From: CAZWUW01 sp964636895
GTDB lineage: Bacteria > Bacillota > Thermincolia > Thermincolales > CAZWUW01
DNA length: 59,984 nucleotides
Direction of reading: 5' to 3'
Assembly (NCBI GenBank): GCA_964636895.1
Contig: CAZWUW010000004.1
Span: 1-59,984, forward strand
Shown: positions 1 to 8,182 of the stretch, piece after piece
Numbering within the stretch: position 1 is the stretch's first letter
Layout: each line of letters starts with the position of its first letter
Notes under the pieces: model-generated
What the model was told of the DNA's origin: nothing
What the model saw: the letters and a program-made list of their open reading frames with translations, nothing else
Databases searched by the model: none
Translations under genes and position numbers: made by a program

Positions 1-1
1 T

Positions 2-307
2 ATCGATGTTTTGGAGCAGCAGGACCTGGATGCCCAAATCCCCGGTGATACCGAATGCAAAACCTTTTCCAAGCGGGGTATCAGTTCCATGATTGCGTCC
101 ATGGATAATGTTAACTGGTCCGGGATGGTTGAGGAACCCTTCAAGGAAGGGCGGCAGATTACGCCGTCGGTAACCTGTACTGTCGATTCCTGTATATACT
201 GGGACAAAAATGACCTTTGCGGGGCCGACGCTATTGAGGTAACCGGCCGGGAAGCCGGCAAATGTGAGGAAACAAACTGCGAGACTTTTGAAAACCGGGA
301 AGGTTAA
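2..307 (+). CDS. DUF1540 domain protein, 5' end outside window
   Basis: The reading frame is open to the left edge, so the true start is probably outside the window; a TTG at 11 is a possible but unsupported start. The visible part ends with a full DUF1540 unit (C-T-V-D-S-C-x-Y, then C-G-A, C-E, and C-E-T-F), four to five cysteines spaced as in this small presumed metal-binding family. Upstream of it a 'TECKTF' stretch looks like the tail of another DUF1540 unit, so the whole protein likely has two in tandem. Function of the family is not established. A related single-unit gene lies at 6987-7166. Confidence 0.75.
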   Translation: MDVLEQQDLDAQIPGDTECKTFSKRGISSMIASMDNVNWSGMVEEPFKEGRQITPSVTCTVDSCIYWDKNDLCGADAIEVTGREAGKCEETNCETFENREG

Positions 308-337
308 AATACTTTGATTTTCAACAATTCCGGCTTG

Positions 338-814
338 TTACAGGGACAGTAGTTTTTCCAATAACTCTCTTGTAAGCTGTGTTTCCGAATAAATCGGGAT
401 TTTATGTTTCCTTAACAAAGCTGCGGTTACTCCCTGGCCTGGTTTTATAATGTGGGCAAAAGTGCCGTCATAGATTATGGCACTGCCGCATGAAGGGCTT
501 CTTTCTTTGAGAATGGCTGCAGTTACAGGAAAGGTGCGGGCAATTTTTGAGACTTCTCCGGCTCCTTTGATGAATTGTTGGGTAACATCCTGACCATGTT
601 CATTTAGAGCTTTATTCCCGTTAAAAAGCACGTCTTCCCCGGAACCGCCGATGATTTCCACCGGTGGGCGTGGAGTTGGCAGCCCGCCCAACTGTTCCGG
701 GCAGACAGGGATATATTTTCCCAGGTGACTATACTCCATGAGTAATGCGCATGCGTTGGAATTTCCGTCATATTTACTGAATATGTCCAGTAAGCAGGAA
801 CTGACTAAAATCAT
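338..814 (-). CDS. DUF523 family protein (YbbK-like)
   Basis: A 158-residue protein. It opens with ILVSSCLLD and carries the internal RSPSCGS motif, the two conserved cysteine stretches of the DUF523 family, also found as the N-terminal part of some DUF1722 proteins. The biochemical role is unknown; the conserved Cys residues suggest metal or cluster binding (inference). The start at 814 is chosen because AAGGAGG lies nine bases upstream; a longer frame to 880 would begin with an implausible leucine-rich stretch and overlap the next gene. It lies just downstream of the MocR-type gene on the same strand and may be co-transcribed with it. Confidence 0.8.
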   Translation of the reverse strand: MILVSSCLLDIFSKYDGNSNACALLMEYSHLGKYIPVCPEQLGGLPTPRPPVEIIGGSGEDVLFNGNKALNEHGQDVTQQFIKGAGEVSKIARTFPVTAAILKERSPSCGSAIIYDGTFAHIIKPGQGVTAALLRKHKIPIYSETQLTRELLEKLLSL

Positions 815-842
815 TTTAATATGCCTCCTTTGTAACAGTGGT

Positions 843-2363
843 TTAAACAATAGGCGGAGCAGCAGTAAAAGCATGGTCATTTTCAGGGGTTTTATTTTTG
901 GTCACCAGGGTTAATGCCTTGGCTAAGCGTTGGCTGCCATCAATGAGAATGGTTTCATTGTGGGTTACAAAGCAAAGACGGAATTCCTTATCCTGAGCAG
1001 GCGTTGTACAGAAGGCTTCACCGGGGACGAAGGAAACTCCTTTTTTTGCCGCTTCATGCAGAAGACGCCGGACCGAACCGGACCGGCTCATTTTGCACCA
1101 AAAGTAAAAGCCCCCCTCGGGTAAAACAAAGTCAACAGCATCGCCGCAGAAACGCCGGAGAGCCTTGGCCATTGTGTCCCGGCGTTTTTTATACGCCTTG
1201 CGCACCAGTGAGAGATGGTCGGCCAGATATCCGTCCTCAAGAAACATATGCACCAGCCATTGGGCTATGTTGCTGGAATGCAGGTCCACATACTGCTTTT
1301 TGTGGGCCAGGCGGTTTATTAATACCGGGGGTGCGACGATATAACCAGTACGCAAGCCAGGTGAAAGGTTTTTGGAAAAAGTGCCCAGATAGACAACTCC
1401 CCCGTATGGGTCCAAGGATTTTAGCGTGGGCGGCGGTTCCGCGCCGTAATATAAATCACTGTAAGGATCGTCTTCAATTATAGCCAGCCTGTGGCGGGCG
1501 GCCAGTTGCAGCAGGCTTTGCCTATCCTGCAGAGATAAAAGACGGCCGGAGGGGTTTTGGAATGTCGGCATTAAGTATAACATTTTGGGCCGATAACGTA
1601 TCAGGTAGTCCTCAAGCAGCGATAAAGGCAAATTACCGCTGACCGGCAGGCTGAGTATCCTGGCCCCGGCAGTCTGAAAGGCCTGAATCGCGCCAATGAA
1701 GGTTGGTGATTCGGTCACCACATAGTCGCCAGGCTCCAATAAGACTTTACTAAGCAAATATATTCCCTGTTGGGCCCCGGAAAGAATCATTACATTATCT
1801 TCAGTTACAGATATGCCTTTTTTGCATAGCATTTCTGCAACCGAATGCCGTAAAGGGGTATAACCTTCTGTGGGAATATACCCAAAATCTGCTTGTGAAA
1901 GCTTTTTTTCATGTTTGTTAAATAATTTGGTAAAAGTAGTTAGTGGATAAAGGGCCGGGTCCGGCATGCCCACCGCCAGGGAAACAATATCAGCGGCAGG
2001 CGCGGAAACCAGTTCCCGTAATATTGATGACAGGGAAGTCGCGGGATAGGTAGCAAATAACTGCGGCCAGGGTACACCGGGCGAAGCAGCAGACGAAGCT
2101 GCGATACTTTCGGTCACATAAGTGCCGCTGCCGACTTTGGTTTTGATTAGACCTTCTTTTTCCAAGTACCGGTAAGCATTGATTGCGGTAGTACGGCTGA
2201 CGTTAAAAAATTTGGCCAGTTCCCGTTCCGGAGGGAGCTTTGACTTTGCCGGCAGGGACTGGTCACGGATTTTTTCGGCTATTAGCAAGGCCATTTGCAG
2301 ATAAAGTGGCTTGCCTGTTGAGGCATCCAATTTTCGCCCCCGTAGGAATTTGGATATATCCAT
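843..2363 (-). CDS. MocR/PdxR-type GntR regulator with aminotransferase domain
   Basis: 506 residues. Residues about 10-80 form a GntR winged helix (PPERELAKFFNVSRTTAINAYRYL), followed by a fold-type I aminotransferase domain. Recognisable PLP-site parts are SGAQQGIYLL, the NPSG loop, the DDPYSDLYY Asp and the Lys in TFSKNLSPG that would form the Schiff base. Such proteins are usually transcription factors that sense PLP or an amino acid through the aminotransferase domain rather than enzymes. The start at 2363 has a G-rich binding site (GGGGGGG); the open frame further upstream is in the divergent azlC gene and is a shadow. It is divergent from azlCD across an inverted repeat, so it probably controls those genes and itself. 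Confidence 0.85.
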   Translation of the reverse strand: MDISKFLRGRKLDASTGKPLYLQMALLIAEKIRDQSLPAKSKLPPERELAKFFNVSRTTAINAYRYLEKEGLIKTKVGSGTYVTESIAASSAASPGVPWPQLFATYPATSLSSILRELVSAPAADIVSLAVGMPDPALYPLTTFTKLFNKHEKKLSQADFGYIPTEGYTPLRHSVAEMLCKKGISVTEDNVMILSGAQQGIYLLSKVLLEPGDYVVTESPTFIGAIQAFQTAGARILSLPVSGNLPLSLLEDYLIRYRPKMLYLMPTFQNPSGRLLSLQDRQSLLQLAARHRLAIIEDDPYSDLYYGAEPPPTLKSLDPYGGVVYLGTFSKNLSPGLRTGYIVAPPVLINRLAHKKQYVDLHSSNIAQWLVHMFLEDGYLADHLSLVRKAYKKRRDTMAKALRRFCGDAVDFVLPEGGFYFWCKMSRSGSVRRLLHEAAKKGVSFVPGEAFCTTPAQDKEFRLCFVTHNETILIDGSQRLAKALTLVTKNKTPENDHAFTAAPPIV

Positions 2364-2382
2364 TTGACTAACCCCCCCTATT

Positions 2383-2420
2383 AATATCCAATTTTTATTT
2401 AATAATAATAATTGGATATT
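2383..2420. promoter_or_regulatory. Inverted repeat in MocR/azlC divergent region, likely operator
   Basis: Perfect 11-base arms AATATCCAATT (2383-2393) and AATTGGATATT (2410-2420) are separated by 16 A/T bases. The site lies 20 bases upstream of the MocR-type start and about 60 upstream of azlC. Position and symmetry fit an operator for the divergent regulator; binding is inferred. Confidence 0.55.
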
Positions 2421-2481
2421 TACAATGATTTTCCTGCTGATTAAGATGGGATTATATTTTAAATTGCAGGGGGTGGTTGTA

Positions 2482-3207
2482 ATGCAAGCGTTAAAACCAA
2501 TGGCGACAGCCGGTTTGCCGGCAGGGGAATTCTGGCCGGCTGTGCGGGACGGCCTGTCAGTGTCACTGGGTGTTGCGCCTTTTGGGATAACTTGCGGAAT
2601 CATGGGCTTAACGGCCGGCATGTCACCAGCGGAGGTCATATTGATGTCCCTGCTGGTATTTGCCGGGGCATCCCAGTTTATTGGCATCACTATGTTTGGT
2701 GCGGGTGTAACCGGCTGGGGAATTATAGTCATTACCACCTTATTGATAAATTTGCGGCATTTATTAATGGGGGTCTCCCTGGCCCCGCATATGGTCAAAC
2801 TTCCTTTATCACGGCAAGCTTTGCTGGCTTTTGTTCTGACAGATGAATCTTATGCCCTTACCGTTGGCAGGCTTGACAAAGCAGGTTACAGCTATAAATA
2901 TCAACTTGGCGCCAGTATGGCAATATACGTGAGTTGGGTAATGGCTACTGCCGCCGGTGCTTTTTTAGGCGGGTATATTTCCGATCCGTTGACCTGGGGG
3001 CTTGATTTTGCTATGCCAGCAACTTTTTTGGCTTTGCTGGTGCCGTTACTGGTTGATCGTACCAGTCTGATCGTCTGTTTTATAGCCGGGGCTGTTGCCG
3101 TATTGGCTGCCTTGTATTTGCCCGGTAAATGGTACATTATACTGGCCTGTCTGACTGCCAGTATTGCCGGCGGGCTGTTGGAAGGGGGCCGGGAAAATGC
3201 GCAATGA
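2482..3207 (+). CDS. azlC: AzlC family branched-chain amino acid exporter, large subunit
   Basis: 241 residues, hydrophobic, with the AzlC signature features: a GVAPFGITCGI segment near the N-terminus and FAGASQFIG and NLRHLLMG in the following membrane segments. AzlC and AzlD together form a branched-chain amino acid (and analogue) exporter in the cytoplasmic membrane. ATG at 2482 is preferred because GCAGGGGGTGG lies just upstream; an in-frame start at 2425 has no binding site. It overlaps azlD by 11 bases, so the two are translationally coupled. The divergent MocR-type protein is the likely regulator. Confidence 0.88.
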   Translation: MQALKPMATAGLPAGEFWPAVRDGLSVSLGVAPFGITCGIMGLTAGMSPAEVILMSLLVFAGASQFIGITMFGAGVTGWGIIVITTLLINLRHLLMGVSLAPHMVKLPLSRQALLAFVLTDESYALTVGRLDKAGYSYKYQLGASMAIYVSWVMATAAGAFLGGYISDPLTWGLDFAMPATFLALLVPLLVDRTSLIVCFIAGAVAVLAALYLPGKWYIILACLTASIAGGLLEGGRENAQ

Positions 3208-3517
3208 GGTATTATTGATGATAACGGGCATGGCCCTGGTAACTTATTTTACCAGGTTCGGGTCACTGGCTTTGTTTCGGATGACTGGCATCCCACCGTG
3301 GCTGAGCAGATGGTTAAAACACGTCCCGGTGGCAATTCTGACTGCATTGATTATCCCGTCATTGCTGCTGCCAAGGGGAAGCCTTGACCTGTCACTGCAC
3401 AACCATTACCTGCTGGCAGGCATTGCCGCGGCACTGGTTGCTTATAAAACCCGCAACATCATCCCCACTATGGGGATAGGTTTGTTAATCATGTTTGTAT
3501 TGCGGTTGATGGATTAG
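3197..3517 (+). CDS. azlD: AzlD family branched-chain amino acid exporter, small subunit
   Basis: 106 residues with about four membrane segments and the AzlD-type opening TYFTRFGSLALFRMTGIPPWLSRWLKHVPVA. It is the small partner of AzlC, and the 11-base overlap with azlC supports a joint complex. ATG 3197 is chosen because GGAAGGGGGCC precedes it, inside the azlC end. No clear terminator follows; a separate promoter for the ABC genes starts about 25 bases later. Confidence 0.87.
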   Translation: MRNEVLLMITGMALVTYFTRFGSLALFRMTGIPPWLSRWLKHVPVAILTALIIPSLLLPRGSLDLSLHNHYLLAGIAAALVAYKTRNIIPTMGIGLLIMFVLRLMD

Positions 3518-3541
3518 TGCGAGAAAGTATAATCTGTCATC

Positions 3542-3570
3542 TTGTTGAAAACATTTTACCCGGGTATAAT
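3542..3570 (+). promoter_or_regulatory. Possible sigma-A promoter of the ABC exporter genes
   Basis: TTGTTG at 3542-3547 and a perfect TATAAT at 3565-3570 are 17 bases apart, 19 bases before the ATG of the ATPase gene. The short leader would just include the GAGGAG binding site. Confidence 0.45.
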
Positions 3571-3589
3571 TGGATGAGGAGCTGATGAG

Positions 3590-4591
3590 ATGATACCGGT
3601 TGTAAAGGCCCGGGGATTGACCAAGTATTTTGACCGCCTGCAAGCGGTAAAAGGCATAGATTTTGACGTTATCCGGGGGGAGTGCTTTGGCCTGCTGGGG
3701 CCGAACGGGGCGGGCAAGTCTACCACTGTCAGGATGATTTACGGTTTTTCCCCGGTCAGTGCCGGGACGCTGGAAGTCCTGGGCCTGGATATAACTAAAA
3801 ACGCCCGCGAAATCAAAAGCCGGCTGGGGGTAGTGGCCCAGGACGACAACCTGGACCCGCAGCTTACAGTAATGGAAAATCTGGTGGTTTACGCCGGGTA
3901 TTTTCATATTCCCAAGCCGGAAGCTGTACGCAGGGCGGAAGAGATGCTGGCTTTTATGGAATTGGAGGAAAAGGCCGGGGTCAGGGTGGAACATCTGTCC
4001 GGCGGCATGAGAAGGCGGCTGGCAATTGCCAGGGCGTTAATCAACCAGCCGGAAATGCTGATTCTGGATGAACCTACTACCGGCTTGGATCCGCAGGCCC
4101 GCCACCTGGTCTGGCAAAGGCTTAGAAGGCTGAAGGATCAGGGAGCAACGCTGTTGTTGACCACCCACTACCTGGAAGAAGCCAGCCAGTTATGTGACCG
4201 GTTGGTGATTATGCACCGGGGGGAGATTCTGGAGCAGGGTGAACCGGCCGTACTGATTAGCCATCATGTGGGCCGGGAAGTTTTGGAATTGACCCCTGCC
4301 TTTTTGGCTGCTGCCGGCACTGATGCCGACCGGGAGCAAAGGCTGCAGCAACTTGGCCGGGAATTGGCCGGCCGGGCCGGTACAGCTGTCAAAAGCCACC
4401 AGGTGCTGGGCGATACGTTATATCTATATACGGAAAAAGGTACGGAACTGCTATCCCTGATTAAATCAACGGAGCACGACTTCAGTCACCAGCACCTGCG
4501 GCCGGCGACCCTGGAGGATGTTTTTTTAAAACTTACCGGCCGGGGCCTGCAGTTTGATGACGGTGAACCGGGAGGGATGGATTTTGCCTAA
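3590..4591 (+). CDS. ABC-2 type exporter, ATP-binding protein (DrrA/NodI-like)
   Basis: 333 residues. Walker A is GPNGAGKST (near residue 40), the Q-loop is VAQDDNLDP, the signature is LSGGMRRRL, Walker B is LILDEPTTGLDP and the H-loop is LLLTTHYLEEA. The C-terminal 100 residues match the extra domain of the DrrA/NodI type, ending in LEDVFLKLTGR. It should energise the permease encoded next, exporting an unknown drug, lipid or saccharide. ATG 3590 has GAGGAG upstream. The permease start lies inside the 3' end of this gene, indicating coupling. Confidence 0.88.
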   Translation: MIPVVKARGLTKYFDRLQAVKGIDFDVIRGECFGLLGPNGAGKSTTVRMIYGFSPVSAGTLEVLGLDITKNAREIKSRLGVVAQDDNLDPQLTVMENLVVYAGYFHIPKPEAVRRAEEMLAFMELEEKAGVRVEHLSGGMRRRLAIARALINQPEMLILDEPTTGLDPQARHLVWQRLRRLKDQGATLLLTTHYLEEASQLCDRLVIMHRGEILEQGEPAVLISHHVGREVLELTPAFLAAAGTDADREQRLQQLGRELAGRAGTAVKSHQVLGDTLYLYTEKGTELLSLIKSTEHDFSHQHLRPATLEDVFLKLTGRGLQFDDGEPGGMDFA

Positions 4592-5390
4592 TGGAGTATC
4601 ACTGTTAAAAGGCTGGGCTGCCCGGCCTGATATCAGGTGGGATATGGTTTGGCAGGTTTTTCGGCGGAATTTTCTGGTCTTTTTGAAGACCTGGAAAGCC
4701 AATATCATGTTCAATTTTGTCGAGCCGGTCATGTACCTTTGGGCCATGGGGTTTGGTCTGGGGGTTTATATTCAACAGGTGCAGGGCATTCCCTATGTCG
4801 AGTATCTGGCACCGGGCCTTATCGCCTCTTCGGCCATGTTTTCGACATCCTTTGAAATGACTTACGGTAGTTTCGCCAGGATGACCCATCAAAAGACCTT
4901 TCAGGCCATGGTCGCTACTCCGGTGAGCATGGAGGACGTAGTGGCGGCGGAAATAATGTACGGTTCTTTTAAAAGTCTTTTGTACGGGCTGGTGTTTTTG
5001 CTGGTGACATTGCTTTTCGGCCTGGTAAAATCGCCGTGGGCGTTATTGCTGCCATTTTTGCTGGTGCTATGCGGACTGGTATTTTCCATTTTAGCCATAA
5101 CCTGGACCAGCCTGGCACCGGATTATGATTCATTTAACTATTTCTTTACCCTGGTAATTACACCTATGTTTCTGTTCTCGGGTATTTTCTTCCCCCTGGC
5201 GGGTTTGCCGCCCCTGGCGCAAAAAATTGCCTGGCTGACGCCTCTTTTTCATGTTGTGGAAGTCTCCCGGGCGCTGGTCCTGGGCCGGGTCTCTGCCGAT
5301 ATACTGGTGCATTTGACATGGCTGCTGACCCTGGTGGCACTTACTTTTCGGCTGCCGCTGGTGATGGTGAAAAACAGGTTGATACAGTAA
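4554..5390 (+). CDS. ABC-2 type exporter permease (NodJ/DrrB-like)
   Basis: 278 residues with about six membrane helices. Features such as NFVEPVMYLWAMGFGLG, YVEYLAPGLIASSAMF and FLFSGIFFPL match ABC-2 permeases of the NodJ/DrrB group. It is the membrane partner of the ATPase at 3590-4591 and overlaps its 3' end. The start is uncertain: ATG 4554 or 4557 has no clear binding site, whereas TTG 4584, placed after GGGAGGG with good spacing and only eight bases of overlap, may be the real start. A hairpin terminator follows. Confidence 0.85.
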   Translation: MMTVNREGWILPNGVSLLKGWAARPDIRWDMVWQVFRRNFLVFLKTWKANIMFNFVEPVMYLWAMGFGLGVYIQQVQGIPYVEYLAPGLIASSAMFSTSFEMTYGSFARMTHQKTFQAMVATPVSMEDVVAAEIMYGSFKSLLYGLVFLLVTLLFGLVKSPWALLLPFLLVLCGLVFSILAITWTSLAPDYDSFNYFFTLVITPMFLFSGIFFPLAGLPPLAQKIAWLTPLFHVVEVSRALVLGRVSADILVHLTWLLTLVALTFRLPLVMVKNRLIQ

Positions 5391-5394
5391 ACTG

Positions 5395-5434
5395 GCCCCC
5401 CGGCAGAAGAATTGCCAGGGGGTTAATTTTTTTT
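5395..5434 (+). terminator. Rho-independent terminator after ABC exporter
   Basis: CCCCCCGGCA and TGCCAGGGGG can pair around a short loop (with one bulge) and are followed by TTAATTTTTTTT. It lies directly after the permease stop codon. Confidence 0.7.
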
Positions 5435-5566
5435 GCCGCCCGAGGTTAAAAATTACCTGATAAAAATGCCGGATTTTTTGTAACCTTTGCGGGACATTTT
5501 TCGTCTTTTTATGTAGAATAAAGATAATAGGATTTTTTAGTGTATTATTTGGGGGAGAGAAACATT

Positions 5567-6949
5567 ATGAAATATAATACGGTTATGCCGCCTTCAGCTT
5601 TTAGGTTTTGGTATGTACCGGCGCTATTGACTGCCCTGCTGATTTTGGTTTTCGTTATATCACCGGGTTATGCTCTGAGTGACGGTGACAGCACCAGGAT
5701 AATGGATAATATTTCGGTGGGGGGTGTACTGCTGGAGGGGCTTAACCGGCAGGAAGCCGAAAGCAAACTGAAGGCTGTAATAGGGGGGGGGATTAAAAAT
5801 CACCGCCTGGTATTTCAGCGGTCAGACCAAAGCTGGTCTTATAGCTACGAAAGCCTGGGTATTAAGCCTGACATTGAAGACGCGGTGTTAAGGGCGCTTA
5901 ATGTCGGCCATAGCTGGAACCCTGTAACCAGATACAGTACCTTGAAAAGACTGCAGCAAAAAGGGCTTAAGCTGACTTTACAGTATTCTGTAGATAATGC
6001 CAAAACGGAAGCAATCCTGGCGGCTGTTATGAATGCTGCCGGCAAAAAGCCGGTGGATGCCAGGCTGACTATTGATAATAACGGGGCATTAACGGTACAG
6101 CCGCACGTTAACGGATTTGCGGTAAATATGGATAATTTACAGGCACAGATGCAGGAAATTAACTTGTTTGAAGATACTGTAATCATTTTGGCAGGCACAG
6201 AGATTTTACCGGCCGTAACCACTTCCGGGATGGAAATGCTAAAACCAACAGGGCTGGTAGCAGCAACCACGACCAAATTTAATCCCAATATTACCAACCG
6301 GGTGAACAATATTGCGATAGGGGCAAAAGCCATTCATAATACTTTGCTGGCGCCCGGTGAAGAGTTTTCTTTTAACAAAATAGTTGGGCCGCGTACGGCC
6401 GACAGAGGCTTTCTAGACGCCAATGTGATTGTGCGGGGGAAATTTGTCCTTGATGTGGGCGGCGGTATCTGTCAGGTTTCCTCTACTCTTTACAACTCAG
6501 TAGTTAAATCCGGACTAACGGTCACCGAACGCTCTCCCCACAGCCTGCCTGTTCCCTATTTGCCCATGGGGGCCGATGCCACTCTGGTCTTTGGGGCGAA
6601 GGACTTCAGATTCAAGAACAATACAGAAAAATATCTCCTGATTAAATCGTCCCTTGGGCGTGATAATCTAACTGTGCAAATCGTAGGGGATGCCGCTATT
6701 AACTACGGCAAGACGGTTAAAATAATTTCCGAGAGAATCAGTCAGACCCCTTTTATGACTGTGCGGGTGCCGGACCCTACTTTGCCGCAGGGCGAGGAAA
6801 AAGTAGATAATCCCGGCTCCAAAGGATATGTGGTAAAGGTGTATAAGATTACCACCTTTAAAGACGGCGCCGCCACAAAGGAACTGGTGAACGAGAGCCG
6901 GTATAAGCCACATAACCGGGTGATTCTGGTGGGGACAAAAGTAGTATAA
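5567..6949 (+). CDS. VanW family protein with peptidoglycan-binding and G5 domains
   Basis: 460 residues. There is an N-terminal signal or anchor helix (residues about 15-38), then a peptidoglycan-binding-like region typical of YoaR/VanW proteins, then the VanW domain (VGPRTADRGF, VGGGICQVSSTLYN, ERSPHSLPVPYLPMGADA). The C-terminal 75 residues, with LPQGEEKVDNPGSKG and the end VILVGTK, fit a G5 domain. It should act outside the membrane at the cell wall; VanW's biochemical role is not settled. ATG 5567 follows GGGGGAGAG; the upstream in-frame start at 5540 lacks a site. A bidirectional terminator separates it from the convergent DUF1540 gene. Confidence 0.88.
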   Translation: MKYNTVMPPSAFRFWYVPALLTALLILVFVISPGYALSDGDSTRIMDNISVGGVLLEGLNRQEAESKLKAVIGGGIKNHRLVFQRSDQSWSYSYESLGIKPDIEDAVLRALNVGHSWNPVTRYSTLKRLQQKGLKLTLQYSVDNAKTEAILAAVMNAAGKKPVDARLTIDNNGALTVQPHVNGFAVNMDNLQAQMQEINLFEDTVIILAGTEILPAVTTSGMEMLKPTGLVAATTTKFNPNITNRVNNIAIGAKAIHNTLLAPGEEFSFNKIVGPRTADRGFLDANVIVRGKFVLDVGGGICQVSSTLYNSVVKSGLTVTERSPHSLPVPYLPMGADATLVFGAKDFRFKNNTEKYLLIKSSLGRDNLTVQIVGDAAINYGKTVKIISERISQTPFMTVRVPDPTLPQGEEKVDNPGSKGYVVKVYKITTFKDGAATKELVNESRYKPHNRVILVGTKVV

Positions 6950-6960
6950 GACTTGCGTAT

Positions 6961-6988
6961 AAAAAAAGAGGGGGGAGCCCTCTTTTTT
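6961..6988. terminator. Bidirectional terminator between vanW-like gene and DUF1540 gene
   Basis: AAAAAAAGAGGG, loop GGGAG, and CCCTCTTTTTT form a stem that has a T-tract on both strands. It serves the VanW gene on the plus strand and overlaps the stop codon of the convergent DUF1540 gene. Confidence 0.8.
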
Positions 6989-7166
6989 ACATGTTGCCCT
7001 TTTTACTGAAAGTTGCGCAGTCGGTGGTTTCGGTATCACTGGCACCGGGCGGCTGAATTTCAATGGTAGAAGCTACACAGTGGTCACCGCTTTTGTAGTA
7101 TTCGCAGCTATCGACCACACACTTAACTCTGGTAATAGGGTCTGATTTATTTACTCTGCCAGGCAT
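6987..7166 (-). CDS. Small DUF1540 protein, 59 residues
   Basis: A 59-residue frame beginning MPGRVNKSDP. It has one DUF1540 unit: C-V-V-D-S-C-E-Y, then H-C-V-A-S-T-I-E-I, then D-C-A-T-F. The four or five conserved cysteines suggest a bound metal (inference); the family has no proven role. The start codon has the site GGAGGG eight bases upstream. It is homologous to the two-unit protein cut by the left edge of the window. The gene is convergent with the VanW gene and ends in the shared terminator. Confidence 0.85.
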   Translation of the reverse strand: MPGRVNKSDPITRVKCVVDSCEYYKSGDHCVASTIEIQPPGASDTETTDCATFSKKGNM

Positions 7167-7208
7167 AATAACCCTCCTTTCAACAAAATTCTATATTTAT
7201 CTTTACCA

Positions 7209-7238
7209 AAAAAAATATCCTTATTCAGATATTTTTTT
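7209..7238. repeat. A/T-rich inverted repeat upstream of DUF1540 and GGCT genes
   Basis: AAAAAAATATC and GATATTTTTTT are perfect arms around an eight-base loop, in the space between two divergent genes. It may be an operator or a weak terminator; nothing in the sequence decides which. Confidence 0.4.
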
Positions 7239-7326
7239 CATAACTATAATGTAAAAAAGGAAAAATGACTTCATATACAGAAAACCAGTTATAAAAGAAC
7301 CAATAACTTAAAAGGGTGGGGTTAAA

Positions 7327-7752
7327 ATGTATCTGAACAATCTGTTTGTTTACGGCACGCTGCTGCCAGGGCAGGATAACCACCGGCGTTTTGTGGAAAA
7401 GTATCAACCCAAGGTTTCGGCGGCCAGGGCTAAAGGGATTATGTATCATCTGCCGGAAGATGGTTATCCGGTAGTAGTGGAAGGCTCCGGGGAAGTTAAC
7501 GGGGTTTTGTTTGAAACCAGGGAATTGGCTGTGATTCTACCGGAACTTGATGAAATTGAAAAATACACCGGTGTGGAGAGTCAGAGTGACTTAATTAGAG
7601 AAATCAGAGATGTGCAAAACCTGGATACGGGTGAAACTGTGAAGGCGCATATGTTTTTGTGGCCGCCTAGCCGCCGGGAATGGCTGGAAAAGAACGGTGA
7701 AATAGTGCCCGACGGGGACTGGAAGAAGTTTTTGGCAGCACAAAAAAAATAA
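7327..7752 (+). CDS. Gamma-glutamylcyclotransferase-like (AIG2/YtfP) protein
   Basis: 141 residues. The N-terminus NLFVYGTLLPGQDNHR is the characteristic YGTL loop of the GGCT-like fold, and the conserved acid is probably the Glu in LPELDEIEKY. Proteins of this fold cleave gamma-glutamyl peptides or gamma-glutamylamines to 5-oxoproline; the substrate here cannot be told. ATG 7327 is preceded by AAAAGGGTGGGG. A TATAAT at 7245-7250 could be its -10 element. A weak hairpin (ACCGT/ACGGT) follows the stop. It is the last chromosomal gene before the decayed insertion. Confidence 0.82.
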   Translation: MYLNNLFVYGTLLPGQDNHRRFVEKYQPKVSAARAKGIMYHLPEDGYPVVVEGSGEVNGVLFETRELAVILPELDEIEKYTGVESQSDLIREIRDVQNLDTGETVKAHMFLWPPSRREWLEKNGEIVPDGDWKKFLAAQKK

Positions 7753-8182
7753 GACCGTCTAAAGGCACGGTTTTACGGAAAAGCAAGTGAAGTTTTAAAA
7801 CATTTATTACTTAATGCATAAATATTAAAATTTCAATACTTAGTATCAGAACTTAGTATCAGAAGATTCGAAACGTTTAAATTCGGAAGCAAATGTCCTC
7901 GCTCGTGTCGAGCCAAGAAGAAAATCTGCAAGGGCGTAATAAACCCTACATAACAAAGAACAAGCGGTTATTGAGAAAGCCTGCTCGCATTGAGGGCAGT
8001 CCTTATTATGTTGAAGTCAATTTAAGTCAAGCTTTTTGCAAAAAATTAAGTTATACGCTATTAGAATTGTGCGGATTTTCAGAATCCGATATGACGGTCG
8101 AGGAACGGCATTAAAATAAACGGATTGGCTTTGAACAGATAGCCTGCTATATTTACGAGAGATAGGATACGGAGGGATAGAA
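7753..8182. other. Intergenic, A/T-rich; left part of a decayed insertion
   Basis: Holds a 13-base tandem repeat (acttagtatcaga at 7838-7850 and 7851-7863). An open frame of 73 codons at 7893-8114 has a poor binding site and no recognised motif; it may be a fragment but is not called as a gene. The base composition is poorer in G+C than the flanks, like the dinD remnant that follows. Confidence 0.4.

Noticed and set aside
1004..1483. 159-codon plus-strand frame opposite the MocR-type gene
   Set aside because: Composition-driven shadow of a high-confidence gene on the other strand.
7838..7863. 13-base tandem repeat as a CRISPR or att site
   Set aside because: Only two copies with no spacer; no other matching copy was noticed at the far end of the insertion.
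7893..8114. 73-codon frame in the decayed insertion
   Set aside because: Poor ribosome binding site and no recognisable motif; kept only as part of the intergenic description.
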